From NCBI RefSeq assembly GCF_036226605.1, contig NZ_CP109000.1:4646501-4710500 (forward strand): a stretch of 64,000 bases of DNA, in the 5' to 3' direction. A model generated the notes under the pieces. It saw nothing but the letters and a program-made list of their open reading frames with translations, did not search any database and was not told the DNA's origin. Shown here one piece after another: positions 33,905-41,577 of the stretch; position 1 is the first letter of the stretch, and the number at the start of each line of letters is the position of its first letter. The DNA comes from Streptomyces sp. NBC_00704 (GTDB lineage: Bacteria; Actinomycetota; Actinomycetes; Streptomycetales; Streptomycetaceae). Both the position numbers and the translations under genes were made by a program.

Positions 33905-35022
33905 GGGGCGGAAATGCTCCTGGGTGCTGGTGCGGTGATCAGGCGGCCGATCTCGGCTGCGGAGTACGAGCGGAAGAAGTGACGGGGGTCGGACAGCATC
34001 GTCTGGGTCGTGGCCAGCAGTTGGTCCGCGTACTCGGTGACGGTGCCGGGCCATTCCCGGGTGTCGAGCATCCAGCGGGCCGCTTCCTCAGACAAGGGGG
34101 CATGGCCTTCGCGGATGAGCGACTTGGAGAGTTTCGCGCCGGTGTCGGTGACGACCTGTGGGCAGAACAGCCGGGCGGGTAGCTGTGCACGGGTGAGGCC
34201 GACGGCCTGGAGGGCTTCGTCGACCAGGATGGAGCCGAAGACCCAGTCGCCGCCCTTGACCATGACGTACAGGGTTTCCCGGGTCGCCATGCTCGTGAGC
34301 GTGAGTTCCTTGACCAGGTTGCGGTACAGGGTCGCCAGGTCGAGGTAGGCGCTGGTGGTGGGCGTGATGGTGGCTCGGTACGGGCCGTGGTGGAGACAGA
34401 CCGCGGAGACGGCGGCGGTTTCCTGGTCGGTGAGGTGGACCCTGGTGCGTTCAGCGTGCTTCTCGGACCAGCCACAGCCGTGTTGGGGGCACGGAACTCG
34501 GAGGTGTGGGGTGCCGGTGGAGGGGGCCAGCCACCAGCGGGCTGCGTCGATGCGGGGGAGGAGCCGTAGCCAGGTTCGGCGGAAGTATTCGCCGGCTTGC
34601 TGCTGGGTGTAGGTCTCGACATGGTGGGGGATGCCCAGGCGCCGGGTCAGGGCCGTGAACAGGGGTTGGTATAGCGCGGTGACGAGGTCGGTCAGGGCCT
34701 TCTCGCCGAGTGCTTGGGCGTAGGCGCGCTGGTAACGATGTCCGCTGGCTGGGTCTGTGGCCAGTTCGTACGGGGCGTTGTCGAGGGCGCTGAAGACGAC
34801 CGCGCTGGGGATGCCGAATCGATCGCGAAGGCGGGCGGCCATGGCGAAGGCGAGGGACTGGACGAGCGAGGTGCCGATGTGCGGGGCACCGTTGATCTGG
34901 GTGCCGACAACCAGCACGATCCGCTCGGGCGGGGTGGCCAGGATGCGTGGGGTCAGGACGTCCTCTGTGCGGAGAAGTGCGTTGGCGAGGACGGTGTTCG
35001 GTGAGACGGGGTGGCTAGTCAC
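33901..35022 (-). CDS. Class I aminoacyl-tRNA-synthetase-like protein lacking anticodon domain
   Basis: A 373-residue protein resembling the catalytic half of class I LysRS. VGTQINGAPHIGTSLVQSL (near residue 40) is the HIGH region, VVFSALDNAPYE aligns with the LysRS segment holding DDYDRYRKVP, CPQHGCGWSEKH suggests a zinc site, and VTDTGAKLSKSLIREG (near residue 300) is the KMSKS loop. The helical anticodon-binding domain of the 576-residue LysRS at 1673-3403 is missing. It should form an aminoacyl-adenylate, but the acceptor may be other than a cognate tRNA. The GTG start follows AAGGGGAC. It overlaps the ASCH gene by four bases. The amino acid used is unknown. Confidence 0.75.
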   Translation of the reverse strand: MTSHPVSPNTVLANALLRTEDVLTPRILATPPERIVLVVGTQINGAPHIGTSLVQSLAFAMAARLRDRFGIPSAVVFSALDNAPYELATDPASGHRYQRAYAQALGEKALTDLVTALYQPLFTALTRRLGIPHHVETYTQQQAGEYFRRTWLRLLPRIDAARWWLAPSTGTPHLRVPCPQHGCGWSEKHAERTRVHLTDQETAAVSAVCLHHGPYRATITPTTSAYLDLATLYRNLVKELTLTSMATRETLYVMVKGGDWVFGSILVDEALQAVGLTRAQLPARLFCPQVVTDTGAKLSKSLIREGHAPLSEEAARWMLDTREWPGTVTEYADQLLATTQTMLSDPRHFFRSYSAAEIGRLITAPAPRSISAP

Positions 35023-35090
35023 GGATGTCCCCTTGCGGTCGGGTCGGATGAAAGGCGCCGCTGCCAGGTGTGGGGCGGGGCCGCGGGGCT

Positions 35091-35522
35091 TCAGAGGCAG
35101 GCGTCGGAGCGGCGTTTCGCGTTGTCAGCGGTGACGTACGGGTGCTGGAGCGCCATCCGGAGGGTTTCGGCGTCCGTGAGGGTGTCGTCGTCGGGAAGTT
35201 CGCACCAGCCGCCGTACCAGTCGGCGATCACCTCCCAGCCGGGTGCGACGAGCCAGCTGTTGGTGGAGAGATGCCGTACGGGCAGGCCGTTCCAGCAGTC
35301 GGCGGTGCCAGGCTCGATGGCGTAGTAGAGGCGCTCGTTGGGTCCGTCATAGAGCACCGGGCCGATCGTGGCGCCGGTTGCCCGCAGGAGGACCAAGGCC
35401 AGTAGGCCCGTCTCGGCAGAGGTTCGCACGAGGTCCCAGCCGTCGCCGACCTTCAGCAGGCGCAGGCCGGGCACGTCGCTGACCCTGGGGGCGCTGCGCA
35501 GCGCGTCACGCACGGATGTCAT
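35091..35522 (-). CDS. Small protein of unknown function (possible prim-pol-like fragment)
   Basis: A 143-residue protein. Readable features are DVPGLRLLKVGDGWDLVRTS, a hydrophobic stretch LLALVLLRATGATIGPVLYD, then LYYAIEPGTADCWNGLPVRH and a Trp-rich end (VAPGWEVIADWYGGWCELPD). EPGTADxW followed by a loop resembles short Streptomyces proteins related to the N-part of bifunctional primase/polymerases, but the acidic catalytic triad is not evident, so this is only a tentative similarity. ATG 35522 overlaps the stop of the resolvase-like gene (ATGA). A 68-base gap separates it from the synthetase-like gene, in the same operon. Confidence 0.65.
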   Translation of the reverse strand: MTSVRDALRSAPRVSDVPGLRLLKVGDGWDLVRTSAETGLLALVLLRATGATIGPVLYDGPNERLYYAIEPGTADCWNGLPVRHLSTNSWLVAPGWEVIADWYGGWCELPDDDTLTDAETLRMALQHPYVTADNAKRRSDACL

Positions 35523-35980
35523 GTGTCCGCCCGTCGCTGGAGGTTGGAGCTGGAGCCGCAGGCCGGTGCAGCCCCCGTCATCGGCTTGGAGGTACGGACC
35601 ACGATCAGGCGTGCACCCGCCGCTGTTATCCGTCGCCTTCGCTCGGCACTGAGGTCCTTGGGCCCGAGGTGGTTCAGCGCGGGGATCACGGCACCGTATG
35701 TGTCGGGCAGTTCGAGGGCGTCGACGAGTCCGACGAAGGCCGGCGAGCGGATGGCTGCCGTGGTGTCGCGGTCGACGAAGACGCCGCAGAGGGCGAGTTC
35801 ATGTCGTCGGCAGTACTCGGTGAGGCAGCTGACAAGTGCGCTGTGACGGGCCGGGCTGCTGGTTGCATGGCGCAAGTAGCCGAAGACCTGAGGGAAGGCT
35901 ACGGGGCGGCGTTCCGTGATGAGTTCCATGAGCACAGCGTCGGCTGCCGTGAACGGCCTTGAAATGACCTGCTGTTGCAC
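35519..35980 (-). CDS. Stand-alone resolvase-like (serine recombinase N-terminal) protein
   Basis: A 153-residue protein. QVFGYLRHATSSPARHSALV and LTEYCRRHELALCGVFVDRD, AAIRSPAFVGLVDALELPDT and AVIPALNHLGPKDLSAERRR follow the order of beta strands and helices in the catalytic domain of serine recombinases (GYxRxSS, C.E.G, vf.D...R.p...l...l). The DNA-binding tail is absent and the usual arginine cluster is incomplete, so recombinase activity is doubtful; it may be a regulatory relative. It is the first gene of the left-facing operon; GTG 35980 sits inside an 11-bp direct repeat and has only GGAA directly upstream. Confidence 0.6.
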   Translation of the reverse strand: MQQQVISRPFTAADAVLMELITERRPVAFPQVFGYLRHATSSPARHSALVSCLTEYCRRHELALCGVFVDRDTTAAIRSPAFVGLVDALELPDTYGAVIPALNHLGPKDLSAERRRRITAAGARLIVVRTSKPMTGAAPACGSSSNLQRRADT

Positions 35981-35995
35981 TTCCGTTGCACTTCC
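35974..35995. promoter_or_regulatory. Tandem 11-bp direct repeat between the divergent island operons
   Basis: GTTGCACTTCC occurs twice head to tail, at 35974-35984 and 35985-35995. The repeat straddles the start codon of the left operon and lies 54 bases before the regulator gene. It is a candidate operator for the adjacent XRE protein. Confidence 0.45.
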
Positions 35996-36048
35996 CGCCC
36001 CACGTCGTCACCGAGAGTGCTTCCATACGTGACGGAGGGAGGTAATCC

Positions 36049-37092
36049 GTGGTCAACGTGCAGCAGTGGACAGGCCAGGAGGCGAGAGCCCTTCGCGCCG
36101 CCCTGCGTATGAGCACCCGTGCCTTCGCCGAGCACCTCGGTGTGGCTCTGCGCACAGTGGCCAAGTGGGAGAGCTTCGGTACCGGGACTCAGCCCCGTCC
36201 CGACACACAGGCGATCCTCGACACCGCGCTCGCACGGGCGGACACCGCGGCCCAGGCCCGGTTCGAAGCGCTGTTGTTCCCCGCACGGAAGGCCGTGAGA
36301 CCGGCGGATTACGAGACCTGGACCGACGACATCGAGCGCGCCGTGGTCTGTGTCAGCCGCCAGGACTTTCCATTCGCCTCGACCTTGCTGAATCGGTGGC
36401 TGGTCAGCCAAGGCCCCCACGACCTCGACGACAAGGGCCTATACCTGTACGGGCGTTCGCTCGTCCTGCTCGGCGATGTGCAACGGGACCAAGGCGCGAT
36501 CCTCGGCCCACTGTCCGCTCGCCAGTCCTACCTCACCGCGCGCGGCATGTTCTCCGAGCTCGACATCCCGCGCAGGGTGGCCCAGATCGAGCTGTCCCTC
36601 GCTGTCGTACGGGAGATGTCAGGCCAGCTCGATGCCGCCGCTCATCGATACGAGCAGCTCGCCGCAGACGAACGCCTCAGTCGACGCGACCGGGCCAGGG
36701 CCCGGCTGTGGATCGGCACGGCCCTGAGCAAGGAAGGCAACAACGGCTACGCCACGGAAGTCATGATGGCGGCCACCCGCGAGTTCGAGGAACTCGGCGA
36801 GCCTGAGGACTGGTCCGTGGCGCATCAGAAGCTGGCCCTCGCGCATCGCGGTGTCGGTGACCTGACACAGGCCCTGCACTACATCGACATCGCGCGTACC
36901 ACCGGCACGGTCGACTCCCCGATGCAGCGGGTGCGGCTGGACACCGCCTACGGGCACATCCTTCTGTCGGACGCTGCGACCCGGAATGATGGGCTGTCCG
37001 TCCTCGATCAGGTGGCGCAGGTGGCTCGGCAGTACGGGCTGAGCCACCAACTGCGCAGCATCGAGGGCATCCGAAGGGGCCAGCAGGGATGA
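36049..37092 (+). CDS. XRE-type regulator with TPR-like sensor region
   Basis: A 347-residue regulator. The N-terminal helix-turn-helix (about 8-65) reads EARALRAALRMSTRAFAEHL and GVALRTVAKWESFGTGTQPR. The remaining 270 residues are alpha-helical with TPR-like repeats (AQIELSLAVVREMSGQLDAA, AHQKLALAHRGVGDLTQALH), a layout seen in Streptomyces signal-sensing regulators. GTG 36049 has a strong GGAGGGAGG site. The stop overlaps the YdcF start (ATGA), so regulator and YdcF are made from one message. It is divergent from the synthetase-like operon and probably controls both sides through the intervening repeat. Confidence 0.87.
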   Translation: MVNVQQWTGQEARALRAALRMSTRAFAEHLGVALRTVAKWESFGTGTQPRPDTQAILDTALARADTAAQARFEALLFPARKAVRPADYETWTDDIERAVVCVSRQDFPFASTLLNRWLVSQGPHDLDDKGLYLYGRSLVLLGDVQRDQGAILGPLSARQSYLTARGMFSELDIPRRVAQIELSLAVVREMSGQLDAAAHRYEQLAADERLSRRDRARARLWIGTALSKEGNNGYATEVMMAATREFEELGEPEDWSVAHQKLALAHRGVGDLTQALHYIDIARTTGTVDSPMQRVRLDTAYGHILLSDAATRNDGLSVLDQVAQVARQYGLSHQLRSIEGIRRGQQG

Positions 37093-37778
37093 GCCAGGGA
37101 GTGCCAGTGCCGCAGCACGAGCAGCGCCAGATCACCGACGAGCAGTTCCACGACGCGACGTTGATCTGGAACTACCACCAAATGGGCCACGAGCAGCGGC
37201 CCTGCTCGGCGGCGATCGGCCTCGGCAGCCACGACCTGGGCGTGGCCACCACAGCCGCCGACCTCTACCGTGCCGGCCTCTTCCCGGTCGTGGTCTTCAG
37301 CGGCGGCAACAGCCCCACCACCCGCGCCCGCTTCCCGCGCGGCGAGGCCGTCCACTATCGCGAGCATGCCCTGAGTCTGGGCGTTCCGGACGAAGCGATC
37401 CTGGTCGAGCCGAAGGCGGCCAACACCGGCCAGAACATCACCTTCTCCCGTGAGCTGCTGGCCGAGGCCGGCATCGCTGTCGAGTCGCTGCTGCTGATCT
37501 CCAAGCCGTACATGGAGCGCCGTTCGTACGCGACTTGCCGCAAGCTGTGGCCCGAGGCAGAGGTCGTCTGTGCCTCAGAGCCGCTGGAACTGGACGACTA
37601 CATCAAGTCCATCGGCGACGAGAAGCTCGTCGTCGACATGCTTGTCGGGGACCTGCAACGGGTGATCGAGTACCCGAATCTCGGCTTTGCCGTCGAGCAG
37701 CACGTACCGGGGGACGTATATGACGCGTACGAGCGCCTCCTGGGCGCCGGCTTCGACAGCCGTCTCATCACCACCTGA
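37089..37778 (+). CDS. YdcF/DUF218 family protein
   Basis: A 229-residue soluble member of the DUF218 (ElyC/SanA/YdcF) family. The fold is recognisable from PCSAAIGLGSHDLGVATTAA, YRAGLFPVVVFSGGNSPTTR, LVEPKAANTGQNITFSRELL and LLISKPYMERRSYATCRKLW. It lacks the N-terminal membrane anchor of ElyC, so it is cytoplasmic like E. coli YdcF, which binds S-adenosylmethionine; the catalytic role is unknown. It is translationally coupled to the XRE gene and followed by the WbqC gene. A relic of a second copy lies at 33116-33180. Confidence 0.88.
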   Translation: MSQGVPVPQHEQRQITDEQFHDATLIWNYHQMGHEQRPCSAAIGLGSHDLGVATTAADLYRAGLFPVVVFSGGNSPTTRARFPRGEAVHYREHALSLGVPDEAILVEPKAANTGQNITFSRELLAEAGIAVESLLLISKPYMERRSYATCRKLWPEAEVVCASEPLELDDYIKSIGDEKLVVDMLVGDLQRVIEYPNLGFAVEQHVPGDVYDAYERLLGAGFDSRLITT

Positions 37779-37806
37779 GCTACCCCATGTCAGCTCGTCG
37801 GGCGGG

Positions 37807-38520
37807 GTGTGCGCGATCCACCAGCCGAACCTGTTCCCACGGCTGTCCACGTTGGCGAAGCTCTTCGCCGCCGACCGGTGGATCGTCCTGACCGACGTGC
37901 AATTCGCCCGGCGCGATTTCCAGCACCGCGCCCGATTGGCCGCCTTGGACGATCCTGGTCGGCAGCAGTGGCTCACGCTCCCGACGCACCTTCCACACGG
38001 ACGTCCGACGCTGATCAGCCAGGCGCGGCTTGTTGACCCCTGCCGTTCGCGCCGGAAGGTCGAACTGCTCGTGCGCCAGTATTACGGCGGTAGCCGCCAC
38101 TGGGGTGCCGTGTGTGAAGTCCTGGAGGCGGTCCTGGACACATTCGACACCTCAGAATGCGTGGCAGGCGTCGCGAAAACATCGACGATTGCCCTGCTCA
38201 CGGCTCTCGGCTGGTCGGGGGAAGTGCTGGACAGCAGCGAGATTCCGAGCCGCCAAAACCGGTCCGAGCGCCTTGCCGACCTCGCCGCCGCCACCGGCAG
38301 CACCCACTATCTGTGCGGATCCGGTGGCTCGCGTTACCTCGATGTGGGTCCGTTCGATGCCAACGGCATCCCCGTGCTGCCTTTCCACATCCCTGTGGAT
38401 GCGGATGACCCGCTCTGGCAGTGGAACCGATGTACCAGCAGCCTCTGGGCCCTGAGCAAGATCGGGCCCGGGGCGCTGGCGAACCGACTGGCTGCCCGAC
38501 CAGGAGCCGCGTTCCCTTGA
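37807..38520 (+). CDS. WbqC family protein
   Basis: A 237-residue protein of the WbqC family. The signature starts CAIHQPNLFPRLSTLAKLFA and continues DRWIVLTDVQFARRDFQHRA, SRQNRSERLADLAAATGSTH and YLCGSGGSRYLD. WbqC-like proteins occur in O-antigen and other glycan or amino-sugar clusters and may be acyl or glycyl transferases, but no reaction is established. GTG 37807 begins exactly at the conserved IHQPN block; its GGCGGG abuts the codon, so an upstream ATG at 37720, overlapping YdcF, is possible. It is the third gene of the operon. Confidence 0.82.
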   Translation: MCAIHQPNLFPRLSTLAKLFAADRWIVLTDVQFARRDFQHRARLAALDDPGRQQWLTLPTHLPHGRPTLISQARLVDPCRSRRKVELLVRQYYGGSRHWGAVCEVLEAVLDTFDTSECVAGVAKTSTIALLTALGWSGEVLDSSEIPSRQNRSERLADLAAATGSTHYLCGSGGSRYLDVGPFDANGIPVLPFHIPVDADDPLWQWNRCTSSLWALSKIGPGALANRLAARPGAAFP

Positions 38521-38972
38521 AACCTGGGAGTGACTGAGCCGCTACTGCACGAGGCGGTAGAACGGGGCGCTGTTCCTGGACGTCGAGCAGTTCTCGGACG
38601 CGCTTGGTCGTCCAGGCCAACTCGTGCGCCAACGCACCCACTGACAGGTCTGCTCCGTGGCGCTGTCCACCTGGTGGAACTGGTGTATCGAAGGCCGCTG
38701 TTTCGGTGCGGGTGGGGTGCTTCCGGTCGTGGCGGAGTTACGAGATCGCGCACTCGGTGTTCCCCACTAGCGACGCCGACACCGATGCGACCCTGGCGCG
38801 CGCGAGGCGACTGCCTGCACCTCGACGCCATCGCCGACCTCGCGGTTCTCTGGATGAGGATCACCCGCCAGGAGCCCAAGGCTCTTGACGGGCTCGCGAA
38901 ACTCATCAGGTGCGCCCGGCCCGACCGGCGGCGGGCTATGAGGGCTGACTGGGCCGAGCGACTGACCGGCGG
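38521..38972. other. Decayed sequence between WbqC and the integrase tail
   Basis: No intact gene. Short protein-like fragments occur: on the minus strand near 38538-38646 a piece reading GALAHELAWTTKRVRELLDV (winged-helix-like), and on the plus strand near 38810-38915 DAIADLAVLWMRITRQEPKA. Neither has a start, a site or a continuing frame. Confidence 0.5.
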
Positions 38973-39088
38973 GAATCCGAGTACGCCGGCCACTCGGACC
39001 CGACTTCACGCTGCGGACGTACACGCACCCGCTGTCGTCCAGCGACACGCGGACCCGCAAGACGATCGACGACGCCTTCAGGCAGTAG
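38973..39088 (+). pseudogene. Frameshifted C-terminal remnant of a tyrosine integrase
   Basis: SEYAGHSDPT is followed, after a one-base loss near 39004, by FTLRTYTHPLSSSDTRTRKT and IDDAFRQ then TAG. The order 'GHSDP-FTLRTYTH' carries the catalytic His and Tyr of actinobacterial phage and ICE integrases. Nothing upstream continues it, so this is the relic of the element's integrase. Confidence 0.7.
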
Positions 39089-39179
39089 CCAGCACCAGAA
39101 GCCCAGGGTGTATCAGGGCCTCCGCTGCACCAATGTGCCCTCGATGTGCCCCGGCCGCCTGACGCCCCCTCCCCGCCAC

Positions 39180-39209
39180 CAAAAAGGGCGAGGCCCGAAG
39201 ACCCCGCCC
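39180..39209 (-). terminator. Rho-independent terminator of the small operon 39230-39882
   Basis: On the minus strand GGGCGGGG, an 8-base loop and CCTCGCCC (one mismatch) are followed by a run of six T, about 20 bases after the stop at 39230. One of the few hairpins in this window with a T tract. Confidence 0.8.
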
Positions 39210-39229
39210 GCCCCTCACGCAACCCCAGC

Positions 39230-39661
39230 TCAGGGCCACACCAAGCAATAAGGCTGGTGCCCCGCCTCGTGCAGCCGGTGCGAGAAGTCCTGCCATTCGT
39301 GCAGGAGTTGGTACACGTTGAAGGCGTCGCGGGGGCCGCCGCGGTCGGGGACCGTGGACCAGATGAACGCCGCCGCGCCGACCGCCTCCTCGCCGATGTC
39401 GCGCAGGGGGTCGACGACCGTCATGGGGAGCTTCACGACGGCGTAGTCGGGGTGGAGGACGACCAGCTCCAGCGGGGGCACCTTGTGGAGGGGGACGCCT
39501 TCGATGCCGGTCAGCACCATCGCGGCCATCGTCTCCGGCTTGATCTTGGTGAACATGCCGTTCATGCCCAGCTCGTCGCCGCCGAGTTCCTCGGGGCGCA
39601 TCGAGATCGGGACGCGGGCCGCCGTGGCGCCGTCGGGCGCGCCGAAGTACTTGTACGTCAC
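39230..39661 (-). CDS. Conserved protein of unknown function upstream of hemL
   Basis: A 143-residue soluble protein: KYFGAPDGATAARVPISMRP, EELGGDELGMNGMFTKIKPE, VPPLELVVLHPDYAVVKLPM and FNVYQLLHEWQDFSHRLHEA. I recognise it as a type of conserved streptomycete protein but know no function. The GTG at 39661 overlaps the stop of the 74-codon upstream gene by four bases (GTGA), which fixes the start and argues against a longer reading into 39874. It is transcribed away from hemL and ends in a T-tract terminator. Confidence 0.75.
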   Translation of the reverse strand: MTYKYFGAPDGATAARVPISMRPEELGGDELGMNGMFTKIKPETMAAMVLTGIEGVPLHKVPPLELVVLHPDYAVVKLPMTVVDPLRDIGEEAVGAAAFIWSTVPDRGGPRDAFNVYQLLHEWQDFSHRLHEAGHQPYCLVWP

Positions 39662-39882
39662 CCCCACCCGACCACCGTTCCCGCTCCCCGCCCCAAGGCG
39701 GTCGACCCGCTGGTCGACTCGCCGGTCGACCCGCTCGGGTTCACTCGGTACACCCTGTGCCTGCGTCTGCCGTGCTTCGCTGACTTCCTCCGCGTCGCGC
39801 CGGTGCCTTCCCCGCCGGGCACGTCGAGGACCCAGGTCGTCAGTCCCCTCGCCCAGTCCGCCACCGCGATGCATATCTCCAC
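39658..39882 (-). CDS. 74-residue protein, first gene of the small operon
   Basis: A small basic protein that starts [20 protein letters not shown] (hydrophobic and tryptophan-rich) and continues [20 protein letters not shown] to a Ser/Gly/Thr tail. The GTG at 39882 lies 14 bases past a CTAGAAAAGC stretch on the minus strand that could be a promoter. The stop overlaps the next GTG (GTGA), so the pair is translationally coupled. No family is recognised; the coupling is the main support that it is real. Confidence 0.6.
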   Translation of the reverse strand: MEICIAVADWARGLTTWVLDVPGGEGTGATRRKSAKHGRRRHRVYRVNPSGSTGESTSGSTALGRGAGTVVGWG

Positions 39883-40257
39883 CCGACTGCTTTTCTAGGA
39901 CGCGTGGCCCCCGCCGCGCAACCCGATCATCGTGTCAGTGACCTCCCCCACGGCCGCTCGCCGAAACGTGCGGTGAAACACCTGTCCGCAGGATCTTCGC
40001 AGCCCCTCGACACACGGTCGGAGAGAGCTACGTCTGTCAGGCCCGTTCCGACTCAGTTTCGCAGATGGCGGAGGGGCCGGCGGCGCGGGCGGCGGAGCGG
40101 GCGCGCGGCGGGCGGCGGGAAGGGACTGGCCGTCCGGTCAGTAGGGGCGGGACGCCCCGCACGGCCCCCGTGGGTCGCGGGGGGCGCTGGCCTACCCTGG
40201 GAGGTCACTGGCAACCGGAGTCCAGCAAGTCGGAAAAGGTCGGAGAAGCCGCAGGTC
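39883..40257. other. Long 5' region of hemL without a gene
   Basis: About 375 bases separate the small operon from hemL. An open frame continues upstream of the hemL ATG but has Arg/Gly-rich antisense-like composition and no suitable start. GGTCGGAGAAG lies 7-18 bases before the ATG. No Rex- or haem-type palindrome was found here by eye. Confidence 0.5.
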
Positions 40258-41577
40258 ATGAGCGAACTGCCCTATTCATACGATGCGCCCCTCTCGCAGG
40301 CGTTGTTCGACCGTGCGTCCGTCGTCACGCCGGGCGGGGTGAACTCGCCGGTGCGCGCGTTCCGCGCCGTGGGCGGAACGCCCCGGTTCATGGTGTCCGG
40401 CGCCGGCCCGTATCTGACGGACGCCGACGGGCGGGAGTACGTCGATCTCGTCTGCTCCTGGGGGCCCATGATCCTGGGCCACTCGCACCCCGAGGTCATC
40501 GCGGCCGTGCAGGAAGCCGTCTCGCGCGGCACGTCCTTCGGCACGCCCGGCGAGGGCGAGGTCGCGCTCGCCGAGGAGATCGTGGCCCGGGTGGAGCCGG
40601 TGGAGCAGGTGCGGCTGGTGTCCAGCGGCACCGAGGCCACCATGTCCGCGATCCGGCTCGCCCGCGGCTTCACCCGGCGCTCCAAGGTGATCAAGTTCGC
40701 CGGCTGCTACCACGGGCACGTCGACTCGCTGCTCGCCGCCGCCGGGTCCGGCGTCGCCACCTTCGCGCTGCCCGACACCCCCGGTGTCACGGGCGCCCAG
40801 GCCGGCGACACCATCGTCCTGCCGTACAACGACCTGGAGGCCGTGCACGAGGCCTTCCACCGGCATCCGGGCGAGATCGCCTGTGTGATCACCGAGGCCT
40901 CGCCGGGCAACATGGGCGTCGTGCCGCCGATGCCCGGCTTCAACCAGGGCCTCAAGGACGCGTGCGCGACCAACGGCGCGCTGTTCATCTCGGACGAGGT
41001 CATGACCGGGTTCCGGACCTCGCGGGCGGGCTGGTTCGGGATCGACGGGGTGCGGCCGGACCTCATGACGTTCGGGAAGGTCATGGGCGGCGGCTTCCCC
41101 GCGGCCGCGTTCGGCGGGCGCGCCGACGTGATGGCGCACCTCGCGCCCGCCGGGCCCGTCTACCAGGCCGGCACGCTCTCGGGGAACCCGGTCGCGACGG
41201 CCGCCGGTCTCGCCCAGCTCCGGCTCCTCGACGACGCGGCGTACGCCACGGTGGACGCCGTGTCCGAGCAGATCCAGGCGCTGGTGTCGGGCGCGCTGGC
41301 CAAGGAGGGCGTGGCGCACACGCTCCAGAGCGCCTCCAACATGTTCTCCGTCTTCTTCACGGACCGGCCGGTGCGCGACTACGACGACGCCAGGGCGCAG
41401 GAGTCGTTCCGCTACACCGCCTTCTTCCACTCGCTGCTGGCGGACGGCGTCTATCTGCCGCCGTCGTCCTTCGAGTCCTGGTTCGTGTCCACGGCCCACG
41501 ACGACGCGGCCGTCCAGAGAATCGCCGACGCCCTTCCGGCGGCGGCCCGAGCGGCTGCGGAGGCCACCGCCCGATGA
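40258..41577 (+). CDS. hemL: Glutamate-1-semialdehyde 2,1-aminomutase
   Basis: A 439-residue PLP enzyme that converts glutamate-1-semialdehyde to 5-aminolevulinate in the C5 haem pathway. [71 protein letters not shown] and the PLP lysine in [17 protein letters not shown] (near residue 274) are all as expected, as is the length. ATG 40258 begins the normal N-terminus ([17 protein letters not shown]). It overlaps the phosphoglycerate-mutase-like gene by four bases, and the cytochrome c maturation genes lie just downstream, tying haem synthesis to its use. Confidence 0.96.
   Translation: MSELPYSYDAPLSQALFDRASVVTPGGVNSPVRAFRAVGGTPRFMVSGAGPYLTDADGREYVDLVCSWGPMILGHSHPEVIAAVQEAVSRGTSFGTPGEGEVALAEEIVARVEPVEQVRLVSSGTEATMSAIRLARGFTRRSKVIKFAGCYHGHVDSLLAAAGSGVATFALPDTPGVTGAQAGDTIVLPYNDLEAVHEAFHRHPGEIACVITEASPGNMGVVPPMPGFNQGLKDACATNGALFISDEVMTGFRTSRAGWFGIDGVRPDLMTFGKVMGGGFPAAAFGGRADVMAHLAPAGPVYQAGTLSGNPVATAAGLAQLRLLDDAAYATVDAVSEQIQALVSGALAKEGVAHTLQSASNMFSVFFTDRPVRDYDDARAQESFRYTAFFHSLLADGVYLPPSSFESWFVSTAHDDAAVQRIADALPAAARAAAEATAR

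Larger units (their letters stand above)
32641..39088. mobile_element. Decayed integrative element / accessory island
   Basis: Between the core ClC gene and the core operon at 39230 lies about 6.4 kb of lower GC content and less extreme codon bias. The left end is a protein tail without a start, then fragments of YdcF-like and LacI-like genes; the right end is a frameshifted tyrosine-integrase C-terminus. Intact genes between are a resolvase-like protein, a synthetase-like protein, ASCH, XRE, YdcF and WbqC. No direct repeat that would serve as att sites was found by eye, and no tRNA lies at either end, so exact boundaries are approximate. Confidence 0.6.

Noticed and set aside
35974-36048. 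Possible attachment site or resolvase res site in the divergent gap
   Set aside because: Only a two-copy direct repeat is present, with no inverted repeats of the kind bound by resolvases.
32641-39088. Phage-defence system
   Set aside because: No nuclease, helicase, methyltransferase, TIR, NLR-type or toxin motif was seen in these genes; the island position alone is not evidence.
39483-40257. Plus-strand frames leading into hemL
   Set aside because: Composition is antisense-like and the normal hemL N-terminus begins at ATG 40258.
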